DNA of 64,000 bases from Deroplatys truncata (Eukaryota; Arthropoda; Insecta; Mantodea; Mantidae). The notes under the pieces were generated by a model. That model saw only the letters and a list, made by a program, of their open reading frames with translations, was not told the DNA's origin and ran no database searches. Position 1 is the stretch's first letter; every line of letters begins with the position of its first letter. The stretch spans positions 8,927,501-8,991,500 of the forward strand of contig CM060990.1 in assembly GCA_030765065.1 (NCBI GenBank), in the 5' to 3' direction. Both the position numbers and the translations under genes were made by a program. Below are positions 34,545-45,519 of the stretch, one piece after another.

Positions 34545-34692
34545 AATGGGATAAAGGTGCCAAAAAGGAGTAAATGTCCCAAAAAAGGGGAGAAAGGTGC
34601 CAGAAAAAATGCCTCTTTTCGCAACTAGAAACAAAATTTCACACTGTGAGATCTTTCCGCACAGCTTTAGCTTACCCTAAGAAAAAAGGTGC
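34545..34692 (+). promoter_or_regulatory. Right subterminal AAGGTGC cluster of hAT element
   Basis: AAAGGTGC words occur at about 34553, 34593 and 34685 within a purine-rich stretch, mirroring the set near the left end. Candidate transposase-binding sites, inferred from hAT biology. Confidence 0.5.
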
Positions 34693-34722
34693 GCTCCTAA
34701 AAATCCTAACACTGGTTATTAG

Positions 34723-35379
34723 GTATATATGTGAGAATGCTGTGAATCTACTACGGAACCGCTAACGTTATATGTCCTAAATTCACGTTCATTATCTTAG
34801 AAGCCATTAAGTAATTAGAAGATACGAAACCAGTTCCTGAATAAACCTCATTCTAAGTTCACCGATCTGCTTTCTGACACTGTTTGTTTATTGAGCATCC
34901 TAGAGTTAGTATATCATCTTTTAATTAATATTTATGAATTATTATCATTTAAAAAATCTTCAAGCTGCTTGTTATCATTAAGGTATACCCACAGTATCAC
35001 TTAGGGATTTTACATCATCTCAAATGTAATTTGGCCTTCCTCATTAGTTTCTGAGAAAACGGATTATTTATACTAAAGAATGCGTGCTATAGAATAAGCT
35101 GCTCAGAGCAAAAATGCTGAATAGAAACTTTCACATATGCAGAAAGAAAGAAAGCACATGTCTTGAGCATACAGAAGCTGTCATAGTTAACTGTAGTACA
35201 GATTTGTAGAGGTCAAATGCACCTCTACTCCGCCGAAGTGTGTAACAGTTATGATTCTTTTGTCAGCGAGGTGATGCAGAAATCCTAGAATGAGTTGGTA
35301 GAGGCAGTGACTACCAGTTTGAAGAAATATATTTAAATATATGTATTGTGCCAACAATGAGACAGTGTATATTAAACTA
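34723..35379. other. Spacer, nothing recognised
   Basis: AT-rich spacer with no recognisable frame. Ends at the imperfect target duplication of the next SINE. Confidence 0.4.
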
Positions 35380-35837
35380 AAGACGAAGTTATCGGTGGAG
35401 GTGGCGCCGCGGTAACGCGTATGACTGGCATTAGGGAGCTCCCGGGATCGATTCCCGGCGATCGCCCAGTCTGACCCATGGGATTTTTTCGAGGGTTTTA
35501 TCGGGCCATCAGGCTAATGCTGGAGTACTTTATATCAGCTCCCGAAGTTCCTGTCCCTCAATTTCGTTGCGTTTTACTCTGTTAAGTCTGCTTAAGGATT
35601 GGAAGTGTCGGTGATGGTGTTTCGGTGCAGCGTAACAGGATAAAGAATGCTCTCTTTGTAACCTGTTCCATCCCTCGGTTTTCGGCTGTTTGCTGGGGTA
35701 AACGGACCGCCCCTGTATGGGGCGGAGGTCCCCAGTCCTCCCTCCCGGGGGCACTCCGTTATGGGACATGAGTACAATATCCTCACTGGAGCAGTGCCGA
35801 GTCCCTTCCAATACTCAGAAAAGAAAAAGACCAAGTC
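35380..35837 (+). mobile_element. tRNA-derived SINE, near full length
   Basis: The element (about 35391-35826) begins GGTGGAGGTGGCGCCGCGGT, an A-box head, followed at tRNA spacing by the B box CCGGGATCGATTCCCGG. A GC-rich body of some 350 bases ends in an A-rich tail, CAGAAAAGAAAAAG. The flanks carry a near-match direct repeat, AAGACGAAGT (35380-35389) and AAGACCAAGT (35827-35836), consistent with target-primed retroposition. The sharp rise in GC content against the surroundings supports an inserted element. Confidence 0.75.
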
Positions 35838-36590
35838 TCAAATCAGTAAGACCGCACTGAAAACTGAAAATATATTTTTTGTCGATTTCCCCCACATTTA
35901 GTCTACCGTTAAGAAACCAAGGTTGTTGGAATGCCGGCTGCAAACACTAAACGCGTGTGCATGTCTTGATGAATATTTAAGAGTGATGTTTCGACACACA
36001 CATAGTATGTAATTGTTCTTCATATTGCTACTGGACTGTTTTAAAGCAAACCTTAATATTTCTAAACCACCTAGAAGCAGCAACTATAACTGAGTTTATT
36101 ACAGTGTCTACGTGTGAAGGTTTATCTGCTTAGCATTATATGGAAAATATGCTATTGGGGTATCCTTCCATTTGTAAGCGTTTGTTCCACCGCTTAATCA
36201 ACTGAAGTAAACGATGCTCTCTGATGAAATAATCTTATTTACTTGCGCGTATTCGTTTCAGACCGTATAAGGCGATACATGTTTGCAAAGTTAAATGCTC
36301 CACTTAGGATTTAAGTCTTCCCTGCGTTAGTGGATGACCTGACTTCCCGATAAACCAACCATTTATCGTCCGGTTTCCACTCTCGGAAACTATTTCTGCA
36401 TATGAAAACAATGTACTGAAATCTTTGGATGCCGTACGATGGAGCAGAAGATACCGTTGAAATGATATAAACGCCTTATTCAATTGGACATAAATATTTC
36501 CAGTAATTTGATTACCTAGGCCTAAAATCGTCCTTCAAATTAACCGTGTTCAGATTAAGTTGACATGTGTTGTGTCGAGAAGTAAACATA
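35838..36590. other. Spacer, nothing recognised
   Basis: No recognisable frame longer than about 60 codons and no repeat structure seen. Confidence 0.4.
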
Positions 36591-37080
36591 TTCGTCCGCC
36601 ATGGTTTAGGGGTACCATTTTCTTGCCTCTAGTTTCTTGTTTCTCTTCTGTAGATTGCCTCTTTAGAGGTCGCGGCTTCAAACCCAGCGGAAGGTGATGG
36701 ATGTTTTCGGGCGTAAAAATCCTTAGTATGGCTTGCTTCGGAAGGGAAATAAAGCCGGTGGTCCCGTGTCGTAGATTTACGGCGCGTAAAAGGCGCATTA
36801 CCTTCTTCCATCTTATTGCTTGATTTATCCTAGGCTTTATATTACTTCTATTGCAGTTTTGGATGTTACAGAGGAACTGAAGGAGTGCTTCTGCTGTGTT
36901 ACTGGGCACTCCAGCATTTACTGAGGTCGTTATGGTAATGTCTATGTCGTCTTCGCATATTGTGTAACTAGACGTTCTGGAACCTTTAAAGATGATTTTA
37001 TCAGAATTCTCCCTTCTGCTTTTCTCTTTGCATGTTCCTGGTCTTCGAGTAGAGTCCAAAGGTTCGTTTTCTTGTTTCAA
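36550..37080 (-). other. 176-codon open frame overlapping an antisense SINE
   Basis: The frame begins MKQENEPLDSTRRPGTCKEK; its last 80 codons translate the antisense of the SINE at 36594-36795. The first 95 codons, before the SINE, have a plausible protein-like composition (SVNAGVPSNTAEALLQFLCN) but no recognisable domain. It could be chance, or an exon that gained a SINE. I give it low weight as a gene. Confidence 0.2.
36594..36795 (+). mobile_element. tRNA-derived SINE (family A), 3'-truncated copy
   Basis: The tRNA-like head GTCCGCCATGGTTTAGGGG and B-box-like GCGGCTTCAAACCC are followed by a body shared with the copies at 55954-56250 and 63813-64000. The conserved word set is CGGGCGTAAAAATCCTTAG, GGAAGGGAAATAAAGCC and GTGTCGTAGATTTACGG. 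Homology stops near 36795, so the 3' half is missing or diverged. An insertion of about 35 bases lies inside the head. A 176-codon minus-strand frame (36550-37080) runs through it in antisense. Confidence 0.75.
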
Positions 37081-37875
37081 AAAAGCATAACGCCCGCAGA
37101 ATACTTCAATGAGGTGTTATGAGGAGGCATAGGAATTCTTAAGCAGTCGGCTTGAGGTTAAAACACTCAAACCATTATCACTAGAAAGAACGCGGGCAAC
37201 AGCGGCCAAGGGTCGCTGATCGGGAGATAAACGCCGGCTTGAATGCTGTCTGCAAATGTCAAAAGACTGTATGAGGGATGGGGGTGGTTGATACCTGTGA
37301 TATCCCCACCTACGTTATAGTAACAGTTCAACTGTATTTCTTTCCGTCCCGGTTTGAATGCTTAGAAATTACTATGCCTGTTTATGAGAAATACGAGGTC
37401 CAGTTTTAAAGTAAGATTGTTTACAAGCCCTTAATGTCTCCGAGTATACGAGTTCCTTCTTCTAGCCTCGCTGAATTTGTGTATTGTTAAGAGTTCTCCA
37501 CCAGCCCAAGCTATATCCAGGCAACACAGGCCTTAATGTGACAACCTTATTCTGCTTAGAATTGGATTCTTCTCTCTATACAAAGTGCTCTCAGAATTAG
37601 GTCCGGAGCACTACATCGACCGAGCGGTATGATCACTTGATCAGTTACTTTGGGAAAGCTATACAGGTAATGGTGGCTACGCCTAACGCCAAATGAATAT
37701 TAGTGAACATCGTTACAACATACACTGTCTTATAATAGCTGTAATTTTAACTCTGTAGTTGCATTGACATAAAGCGCTTGGCAACAAAGTTGAATAAACA
37801 TTAACTATGAATGTATGGACGTTTCCGTTTCCATGGGTCCATTGAAAGTTGCTTGTGTTAAGAGGAAATTAAAAC

Positions 37876-37879
<4 letters not shown>
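36796..37879. other. Spacer, nothing further recognised
   Basis: Apart from the open frame discussed at 36550-37080, I see no repeat or gene signal. Confidence 0.4.

Positions 37880-37931
<52 letters not shown>
37880..37931. repeat. (AAT)n microsatellite
   Basis: A perfect run of about 17 AAT/TAA units, the longest simple repeat in the window. No tRNA-like head is visible next to it. Confidence 0.97.
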
Positions 37932-37932
<1 letters not shown>

Positions 37933-40270
37933 CAAATTAAACAGCTCAACTTCTTCATTTTGTGAGGTAATTTGCAGGTCCAGGTTAGGCGTTCTCTGTT
38001 ATTATTACGGTTGTTATTGTTATTATTTTTTTGTTTGTTGTTGCTTCTGATTTTCGGATACATGAGACTATGGATTGCTTGCTTTGATGTAGCTATGCTG
38101 TACTTCAGAGGACTGCCTTTAAGCTGATCCACAAAAAATAAATGATATGTCGCAGCGATCGGAATCAGTGTGTTGCGGCTTCATCCCTCTAGTACAAGTG
38201 ACAGTGAACATCCCATTGTGTTTGATATGCCTTTGAGCTTCCTGAATGCCATTGGTGCCTCTCTTTAATGCACAAGCTATGACTGATGCCAGGAACACTG
38301 TGATGCATTTTTTATGCTATACACAACCAATGGCAAGTATGATTATCCATATAGCCTGCATGTACAACCAGAAGCAGCGTAACGCGGATTATGAGATGCA
38401 TAAATAATTTTAATTAAAGCATACAAACAAAGCATGCACCTTTTATACGAAAAACCAGTTTGTTTATCTAATTAATTGGGTAATCAATGCGGCCGTCTTA
38501 ATTTGTATTAATTAATATGCGTCGCATTTTTATCATATTATCCCAACGAAATATTTTGTCGTATTTTTCTTTGATTAAAACCTCGCTTACGCATCAACAT
38601 CTATCTCACTACAATGAGTTTCCTGAGCAAAAGAAATGCAATAAACGGACCAGTTTTCGCTCTATGAACTTCCTAAATGTGTAACGGTCCAAGCGAAGGC
38701 CTTCTAAAGTGTGGAGCTTTCAGCTTCATAAAACTAAATGGATCGTATGTTAAGGGATAGATTTTACAAATGAGGGTGTTACTATCCCATAAAACACTAA
38801 GCAATCCCAGCTCATCTACCCGCTAATTAGCGTATTTGGCTTTCCATTGGAAATATTTTTGCTGTCGCTGAGATTTTCAAAAGTATAAAAGTAAATTACT
38901 TTTTAATTTAACGCTGTACCGAAGATTCTAATTAAAACAATGAAGACAAATGGAAATTAATGCGCTGAAATTTGGAGGCCTTCTTATTTCCATCCAACTT
39001 TCCTCTTTGCTAATTATTCTGTCACCACTTTCCTTGATATAAACGTACAGCCTTCTCCCAACCCCAGCGCAGGATTCATGTGGGTCCTGATCGTGGGTCT
39101 GGAGGATCATGTAACACGTTATCTTGTTTTAGCGAGGAAGAAGGGGTCACGTTTCAAAGATTTGGGATGGCGAATGCACACCGTGATTGTTATGCACGGC
39201 TTAATTGGAACACGCGGCGAGTTTCTGAAACCAAGACAATTAATCTCATGCTAATAAGCTCATCGAGGCACGAAACACCCGGGTTACCTTCAACTCGTAT
39301 CAATATACGCCTATCCAGGCTTTACACGGAAAATCAATTTCCAAATTAACCCCTAGGCTTTAATTATTCTGCAGGCCTTGAAGAATAAGCAAGCGCCAGT
39401 TAGAAAGATTAAGTGGGGTGCCATGTATGATATATGTTGGACAGTAGACGGACAGTTATAGCGCTCTATCTGAGGTTCATTAAAACTCAACTGCAACAAA
39501 CCTCTATCTTTCTTCTCATGCTGTCGTTACATCGCGCTTACACTTCATAACAATAGTATGCATTGTACACAAACTTTAACAATTCGTGGTAACTTTGCAC
39601 GTATTACAGTTGCTTTGGTTATTTTGAACGTAGAAAAGGGTGAATTGAAAGCCGAGCAACCAGTCCCTTATTATCGATCCCTACCCCAGGCGAGGGAAAG
39701 GATCGAGAATGGCATTTTCTGATATCCTTGTATCGACAACTAACGGTACGCGATACTTCGGTTCTTATTCTATGTCGCCTGCACGCTAATGTCAATGCAA
39801 TTTACTATATAAAATGGACATACTTATGTGAGAGTTTATGTTTGTGTGTCAGAGAGAGATAAACCATTAGAATAGCCATCCCAAGGGCACACGTCAGCTA
39901 TTATACACTAGATTTAACTTTCAAAACAAATCTCTAATTCGATTTCCAACTCCTTTAAAGGTCATTGCACCATTTGAACTACCTGGATAAAACTTTGCTT
40001 CTATGCAAAACCTATGAGCTACCTCATAATTTCCGTAACTATTTCTACTTCACAAAATCCTCTATACAAAGGTACTAAACCTACCATCTGAACAAAACAT
40101 ATGCACTTAAACGGTGTTATGTGTATAAAATTTAACCAACATGGAATTCTTCTTGTTATTGAAGACCTTCTCGGCTAATTAGTTTATTCTTGTGTAATTG
40201 TGCGTTTACATTCAGCAATGCACGCAAGCTAAAACCTAAACCCAACTTAATTTACCGCTTAGAATATAAC
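37932..40270. other. Long spacer, nothing recognised
   Basis: About 2.3 kb without a supported feature. A few frames of 60-90 codons occur, on both strands and overlapping, with no domain. Composition is AT-rich throughout. Confidence 0.4.
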
Positions 40271-40275
40271 AGTAA

Positions 40276-41640
40276 GATGTGCAGTATCACATCACCAGAA
40301 CGTCATATTTTCGGAGGCTACGTTGTTTCCCTTTCCCAACACCTCACACGGTCTACAGTATTGCTGCAGTATCACATCACCAGAACATCTTATTATCGGA
40401 AGCTACGTTGTTTCACTTTCCCAACAACGCACACGGTCTACAGTATTGCTGCAGTATCACATCACCAGAACAGCTTGTTCTCGGAAGCTACGTTGTTTGA
40501 CTTTCACAACACCGCACAAGATCTACGGTATTGCTGCAGTATCACATTACCAGAACAGCTTGTTCTCGGAAGCTACGTTCTATGGTTTTCCCAACACTTC
40601 ACACGGTCTACAGTATTGCTGCAGTATCACATCACCAGAGCAGCTTGTTCTCGGAAGCTGCGTTCTTTGGTTTTCCCAACACCTCACACGGTTTACAGTA
40701 TTACTGCAGTATCACATCACCAGAACAACTTGTTCTCGGAAGCTACGTTGTTTGACTTGCCCAACAGCTCTTATGGTCTACAATATTGCTGCAGTATCAC
40801 ATCACCAGAACAGCTTGTTCTCGGAGCTACGTTGTTTCACTTTCCCAACACCTCACACGGTCTACACTATTGCTGCAGTATCACATCACCAGAACAACTT
40901 GTTCTCGGAAGCTACGTTGTTTGACATTGACAACACCTCACACGGTCTACACTATTGCTGCAGTATCACATCACCAGAACAACTTGTTCTCGGAAGCTAC
41001 GTTGTTTGACATTGACAACACCTCACACGGTCTACACTATTGCTGCAGTATCACATCACCAGATTATCTTGTTCTCGGAAGCTGCGTTCTTTGGTTTTCC
41101 CAACACCTCACACGGTTTACAGTATTACTGCAGTATCACATCACCAGAACAACTTGTTCTCGGAAGCTACGTTGTTTGACTTGCCCAACAGCTCTTATGG
41201 TCTACAATATTGCTGCAGTATCACATCACCAGAACAGCTTGTTCTCGGAGCTACGTTGTTTCACTTTCCCAACACCTCACATGGTCTACAGTATTGCAGC
41301 AGACATCACCAGAACAGCTGTTTCTCGGAAGATACGTTGTTTGACTTTCACAACACCTCACACTGTCTACAGTATTGCTGCAGTATCACATCACCAGAAC
41401 AACTTGTTCTCGGAGCTACGTTGTTTCACTTTCCCAACACCTCACACGTTCTACACTATTGCTGCAGTATCACATCACCAGAACAACTTGTTCTCGGAAG
41501 ATACGTTGTTTGACTTTCACAACACCTCACACTGTCTACAGTATTGCTGCAGTATCACATCACCAGAACAGCTTGTTCTTGGAAGCTACGTTGTTTGACT
41601 TGCCCAACAGCTCACATGCTCTGCGGTATTGCGAAGAGCA
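40276..41640. repeat. 85-bp minisatellite array with higher-order units
   Basis: About 16 tandem copies of an 85-bp unit made of GCTGCAGTATCACATCACCA, GAACAGCTTGTTCTCGGAAG, CTACGTTGTTTGACTTTCCC and AACACCTCACACGGTCTACA. Some copies are 84 bp because of a one-base loss (CGGAGCT instead of CGGAAGCT). Variant copies recur as a block: the series at about 40640-40860 with TGCGTTCTTTGGTTTTCC, then AGCTCTTATGG, then CGGAGCTACG, appears again about 424 bp later (41065-41285). Units are nearly free of stops, and the period shifts frame, so long overlapping open frames run through the array in all three registers. These are a by-product. Confidence 0.96.
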
Positions 41641-42529
41641 GGAAAAGTAGAACAAGCGCTAACAGAGTTGAGTTTGCTCATCTGCAGTATAAGTATGTCG
41701 GTAAGGGGCTTTTAAACTTAAAAGCAATTTGTGAAACCTTGGAAAAGTTTTTGGGGGTTAAAACACGATTGCGTGGGATAATAATGGAAAACCGCATTAT
41801 TTTTATGTCACTACTTCCACCTTGGATTAATGCATTATCATATTTAGCTACTTTGGAAATTTAGTTTTGGCATTCCCGTTTATAGGCCTATCCATTTGTC
41901 TGCTTAGAAAACTTCACTTGCAAAATTGGCACTTCATTGTGCAACCCGTTGCTGTGCATCTCGTCATCTTTATCAATGAGCATACTGTGCTCTTTCAGTC
42001 GTGTTTCTGCTTGCTGGTTATATGCCAGATTTTCTTCTCATTTCGGAGCTGGGTAAAATGTACTTATAGAATTTCCCCTGCACCTGTTATATTTTATCGT
42101 CATGGAAACAATTGAAGGAGACATTTGAGCAACCCTCACCCAAGTTATTGTGCATATTAACAACTCCTTTTTGGCACTCGTTCTTGCGGAACAAAGAAAA
42201 CGTTTTATAAGTATTCCATATTTAATCCATAGGGTGCATTTAAAGCAAAACAAAGCTAAATATAGATATATTCCACACGCACAGCTTTACAGCAATGATT
42301 CGTTGCCAATATTGCTGTTCCTCTAATGGTGTATTCTTCCAAACAATCCTTTTGGAAATAGAAGTACGCAGTTAAAAACCCACTACTGAATCTGAAAACA
42401 AAGACTTTGGGACAGCTGTAATACAACGAAGCTCTGAGCTTTCAAATGAAAAGACTCGATACATTTAGTTGTCTCCCCTCAGTCACTCTCTATCTCTACT
42501 AATCATTAGTGAACAGTGGGTGTGTGAAA
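41641..42529. other. Spacer, nothing recognised
   Basis: An open frame from the array runs to 41864 (GLLNLKAICETLEKFLG...) and another covers 41867-42115, with no recognisable domain. Confidence 0.35.
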
Positions 42530-42531
42530 TA

Positions 42532-43884
42532 CAGGTGCTTTATGAAGAACTGACACATTTCTTTCTTTAATTATTCTGTTCAAAATTCATCAATGCCCCA
42601 ATTTTAGCACCAAATTAAGCAGAGAATTCTGCAGTTTTGATTGCCTGTCACTAGATGCGCAGATGTTCATGTTTTAATCGTAATTGTTAGTTTTATTTTC
42701 GGAAACAGTTTTTGAAATTTTGTTCCAGCAACGTGAAAATGGAGTACACATTAAATGAACGACTATTCCTTGTAAAGGAATACTAGATTGCGAATTCAAT
42801 TACAGCTACTCAAATAACATACCAGAGAGAATTTGGTGTTTGTAACCCTCCCCGAAGAAACACAATACTTGGATTGGTACACGAATTGGAAACAACTGGA
42901 TCTCTGGTGAGTGAAAAAGGCAAAACTCGTTCATTTAGGCTTCCCGGGGTTGTTGTTGACGTAAGAGCACGACTAGATCAGTCACCTAAACAATCATTAA
43001 GACGTTTGTCATAGGACACAAGGTACAGATAATGAATATGTAAGAGAGCTGTGAAAAGTTCGGGCCTAAAGCCGTATAGCATTACGGTTGTCCATCAGAT
43101 ACGGGAGCCAGATAAGGATAGACGACTGAATTATTGTCATTGGTTTCAGGCGTTCATTGTGAAAAATCCTGCCATATTTTCCATCACATGGTTCGTAGAT
43201 GAAGCGTGATTCCATTTATCCGGCTATATGAACTTAAATAACTCACGCTATTGGGTCAGGGAAAATCCACATTGCTATTCATGAAGTACCTATGCACCGG
43301 GATAAAATTGGAGTGTGGTGCGCAATATCCACACAGAGTATAGTGGGACCAATTTTTTTAAGCAATGTGAACACTGCAGAGTACCGACGGATTTTCATGG
43401 AGTTTGCTGAGCAACTAGACGATGTAGAGCTGAGTCACGGATGTTTTTAGCAGGACGGTCCTACATGCCATACATCAAATAAATCCATGGGACTAATTGC
43501 AAGTTTCTTTGACAACCGCATAATTTCTAAGAACCTGTGGCCACCGAGATCTCCGGATTTGACATCGCCGGACTTCTTTCTATGGGGTTACTTAAAAGAT
43601 ATGGTTTATGCCACACGTCCCTAGACATTTAAGAATCTGAAGCACAACATTACACAGGAAGTTCAAACTATTGAGAACAGAGTCCGCCAGCGAGTGGCCA
43701 GTAACATGGAACGACGTGTTAAGTTCTGCCTTATGCAGGATGGAGGACATTTTCAACATTTGCTATATAAGTAAATAATCTCCCAAAATTCCTCTGCATT
43801 TCAGGTATAAGAAGTTGTCACTAGCTTAACCCGTTTTGAAATAATTAAAGAAATAAATGTGTCAGTTCCTCATAAATCACCCTG
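42532..43884 (+). mobile_element. HTH/DDE Tc1-mariner-like element, complete ends
   Basis: A 1353-bp element flanked by TA at 42530-42531 and 43885-43886. The left end reads CAGGTGCTTTATGAAGAACT then GACACATTTCTTTCTTTAAT; the right end, read inward, CAGGGTGATTTATGAGGAACT then GACACATTTATTTCTTTAAT, so the inverted repeats extend about 48 bases. The ends differ from those of the 8959-10725 element, so it is a separate family of the same broad insect group. Confidence 0.93.
42739..43775 (+). pseudogene. HTH/DDE transposase, degenerate
   Basis: The ATG at 42739 gives MEYTLNERLFLVKEY, an in-frame stop, then ATQITYQREFGVCNPPRRNT (first HTH, typical of this insect transposase group) and GLVHELETTGSLVSEKGK. 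Further on, in shifting frames, come VVVDVRARLDQSPKQSLRRL and NPAIFSITWFVDEAWFHLSG, where VDEAWF is the first acidic block. QDGPTCHTSNKSMG is the second Asp block (near 43450), and WPPRSPDLTSPDFFLWGYLK the third (about 43540-43600). These make the DDE/DDD active site of the IS630-Tc1-mariner superfamily. At least two stops and two frameshifts inactivate it. Family length is about 350 residues. Confidence 0.88.
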
Positions 43885-44089
43885 TACATAGTCACAGAAT
43901 TGACTCAGTAGGTACGTTTCTATTCCAGTGCCATGAAACACTCCGTTCGGTACTCGTCTATATATACAGTCTGTAACTCCAACAAGGTTCCTGCTCTGAG
44001 ACGGTTAAACAATGCAGCACTCTGAATACTATTGTTAGTGATTTCTTTAAATGTACGATGACGTTCAAATCCTTGGCACTGCGTTGCCT

Positions 44090-44612
44090 ATTCCATCCAG
44101 GGCTCTAAGCCGTCCCCGAAGTCCTCCAGGGCATTAATGCTTTGGCCAAGATCTTTCACCTTTCCATCGAGCTCTTCCATGTCTTTCTCCACGCCTACCA
44201 GTTGTTCATTAATTTTGGTCGATATCACCGTCATCATCTTGGACATTTCTGTCTTCATTTCTTCCCTTTTATCCTTCATTGGTCTTTATTTCTTTCTTTA
44301 CATCCTTCTTCTGTGTGCTGTCAGTATTTGATTTTCAATCTTGTCCATTCCAGAATTTACATTCTTCATTTCACTTTCCACCTTCTCCATTCCGGGGTCC
44401 ATTTTCGTCTCCATCTGCGTTCTGAATTTCATGATCTGCGATTCACTTAATAATTGTTGAAGCAGTTGCTCAATTGCGACGTTTATATCCAACATTTGAC
44501 CCCAAATGTAACACACGAGAACAGCAGTTGTTGCTGAACACATTTTACTTATCACATAAGCACTCAGCGTAGCACAAACATTCCGCTTCAGAAACTGTTG
44601 ACAAACACTCAA
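44090..44612 (-). pseudogene. Coiled-coil ORF relic, gag-like
   Basis: One minus-strand frame runs from MSVCQQFLKRNVCATLSAYV (44612) to LEDFGDGLEPWME (44088), broken only by two in-frame stops near 44285-44297. After about 45 residues it becomes a strong heptad coiled coil rich in Met, Glu and Lys (KMDPGMEKVESEMKNVNSGM, then MKDKREEMKTEMSKMM, then VEKDMEELDGKVKDLGQSI). Long coiled coils of this type occur in gag-like proteins of insect retroelements. I recognise no zinc knuckle, protease or RT nearby, so the assignment is tentative. Other possibilities are a truncated host-derived coiled-coil pseudogene. Confidence 0.45.
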
Positions 44613-44639
44613 AACATAACATAACTAATCTGTCGAATC

Positions 44640-45515
44640 TAATCATAACAGAACTGCTGAGCCATAACTCGCAAGTGAGCTGTACTCGGCACTGTCCACT
44701 TTTTATTTATGATTTCTTAACCAACTGAAGTGAATGGAACTCGCTGGGCAGAACAGCCCCTTACATAGACTCCGCAAAAAATTGGAACGCTCTTGAAGAG
44801 GGAATTATTCAAAATTGCCGAAAGGAATCTTCTGGAGCAGTAATTACTCAAACTGCGGGGAAGTAGCACATAATGGATTTTTGCGCGCCTGTTATTCTGA
44901 GGTCGTTAGGCGCACCCAATCTGACAGGTACGGGCCGTAGGCGCGTACCGGCGGCCCACAGGTACTTCGCGCCGCGGTTACAGTATGCTCTCTTGTAAAA
45001 CCAGAGTGAACTAACAAATTTAAATGTTTCCAAAGTATTTCACTCAAGGTGATAATTTGTGGTCAATTATAATGGTTACGTATATAATCATTCTTTATAT
45101 TTATTCATTTTATATCAAGCTGCAGACATCTAAATCATAAGAAGAAACTCACAGTTCCCAGAGACTTCAGAAGGACAAATGTCAACACTGTTCAGGAGCT
45201 GTCGATCGATGTACATCTGATCAAGCCTAACGCCAGTTGAATGTCGCTGATGGGCATAGAGAGATCGTTGCGTGTAAAGTTCAGTTGCATGACACTTGGG
45301 AGATAGGAGTAGGAGTAGACAGACGGAGGGTCTCCAGTAACTGGAGCACACCACCACAATTAGACAACAGTGTGTCCTTTTTGCTCCTCCGGCACAAAGG
45401 GATGCGGGGAGAACCCAACCCTGAGAGTGACCAGATCCGGACTACACGCGTACTATCAAGGACGAGGTCCTTAACGGTTTCATGCGGAATCCATTCTAAC
45501 AAGGCTAGCACTGTT
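44640..45515. other. Spacer with a short GC-rich island
   Basis: A GC-rich patch at 44880-44985 stands out. Plus-strand frames starting at 45237 and 45518 lead into the SINE antisense and are not supported as genes. Confidence 0.35.
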
Positions 45516-45519
45516 CAAT

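Larger units (their letters stand above)
30634..34722 (-). mobile_element. hAT-family DNA transposon with 8-bp target duplication
   Basis: Exact 8-bp direct repeats GTTATTAG lie at 30634-30641 and 34715-34722. Between them the element (30642-34714, 4073 bp) has matching inverted ends: the left reads CGGGGTTAGGATTTTTAGG and the right, read inward, CAGTGTTAGGATTTTTAGG. An 8-bp duplication, ends of the CAG type and a transposase with a BED-like zinc finger and C-terminal dimerisation domain are the diagnostic set for hAT. Short AAGGTGC words cluster just inside both ends. The coding region lies on the minus strand and is frameshifted, so the copy is non-autonomous, but the ends are excellent. 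Confidence 0.95.

Noticed and set aside
40190..41598. Frames of 244 and 270 codons as a repetitive protein gene
   Set aside because: They overlap each other in several registers, and the 85-bp period shifts frame at every unit. No conserved register or start context.
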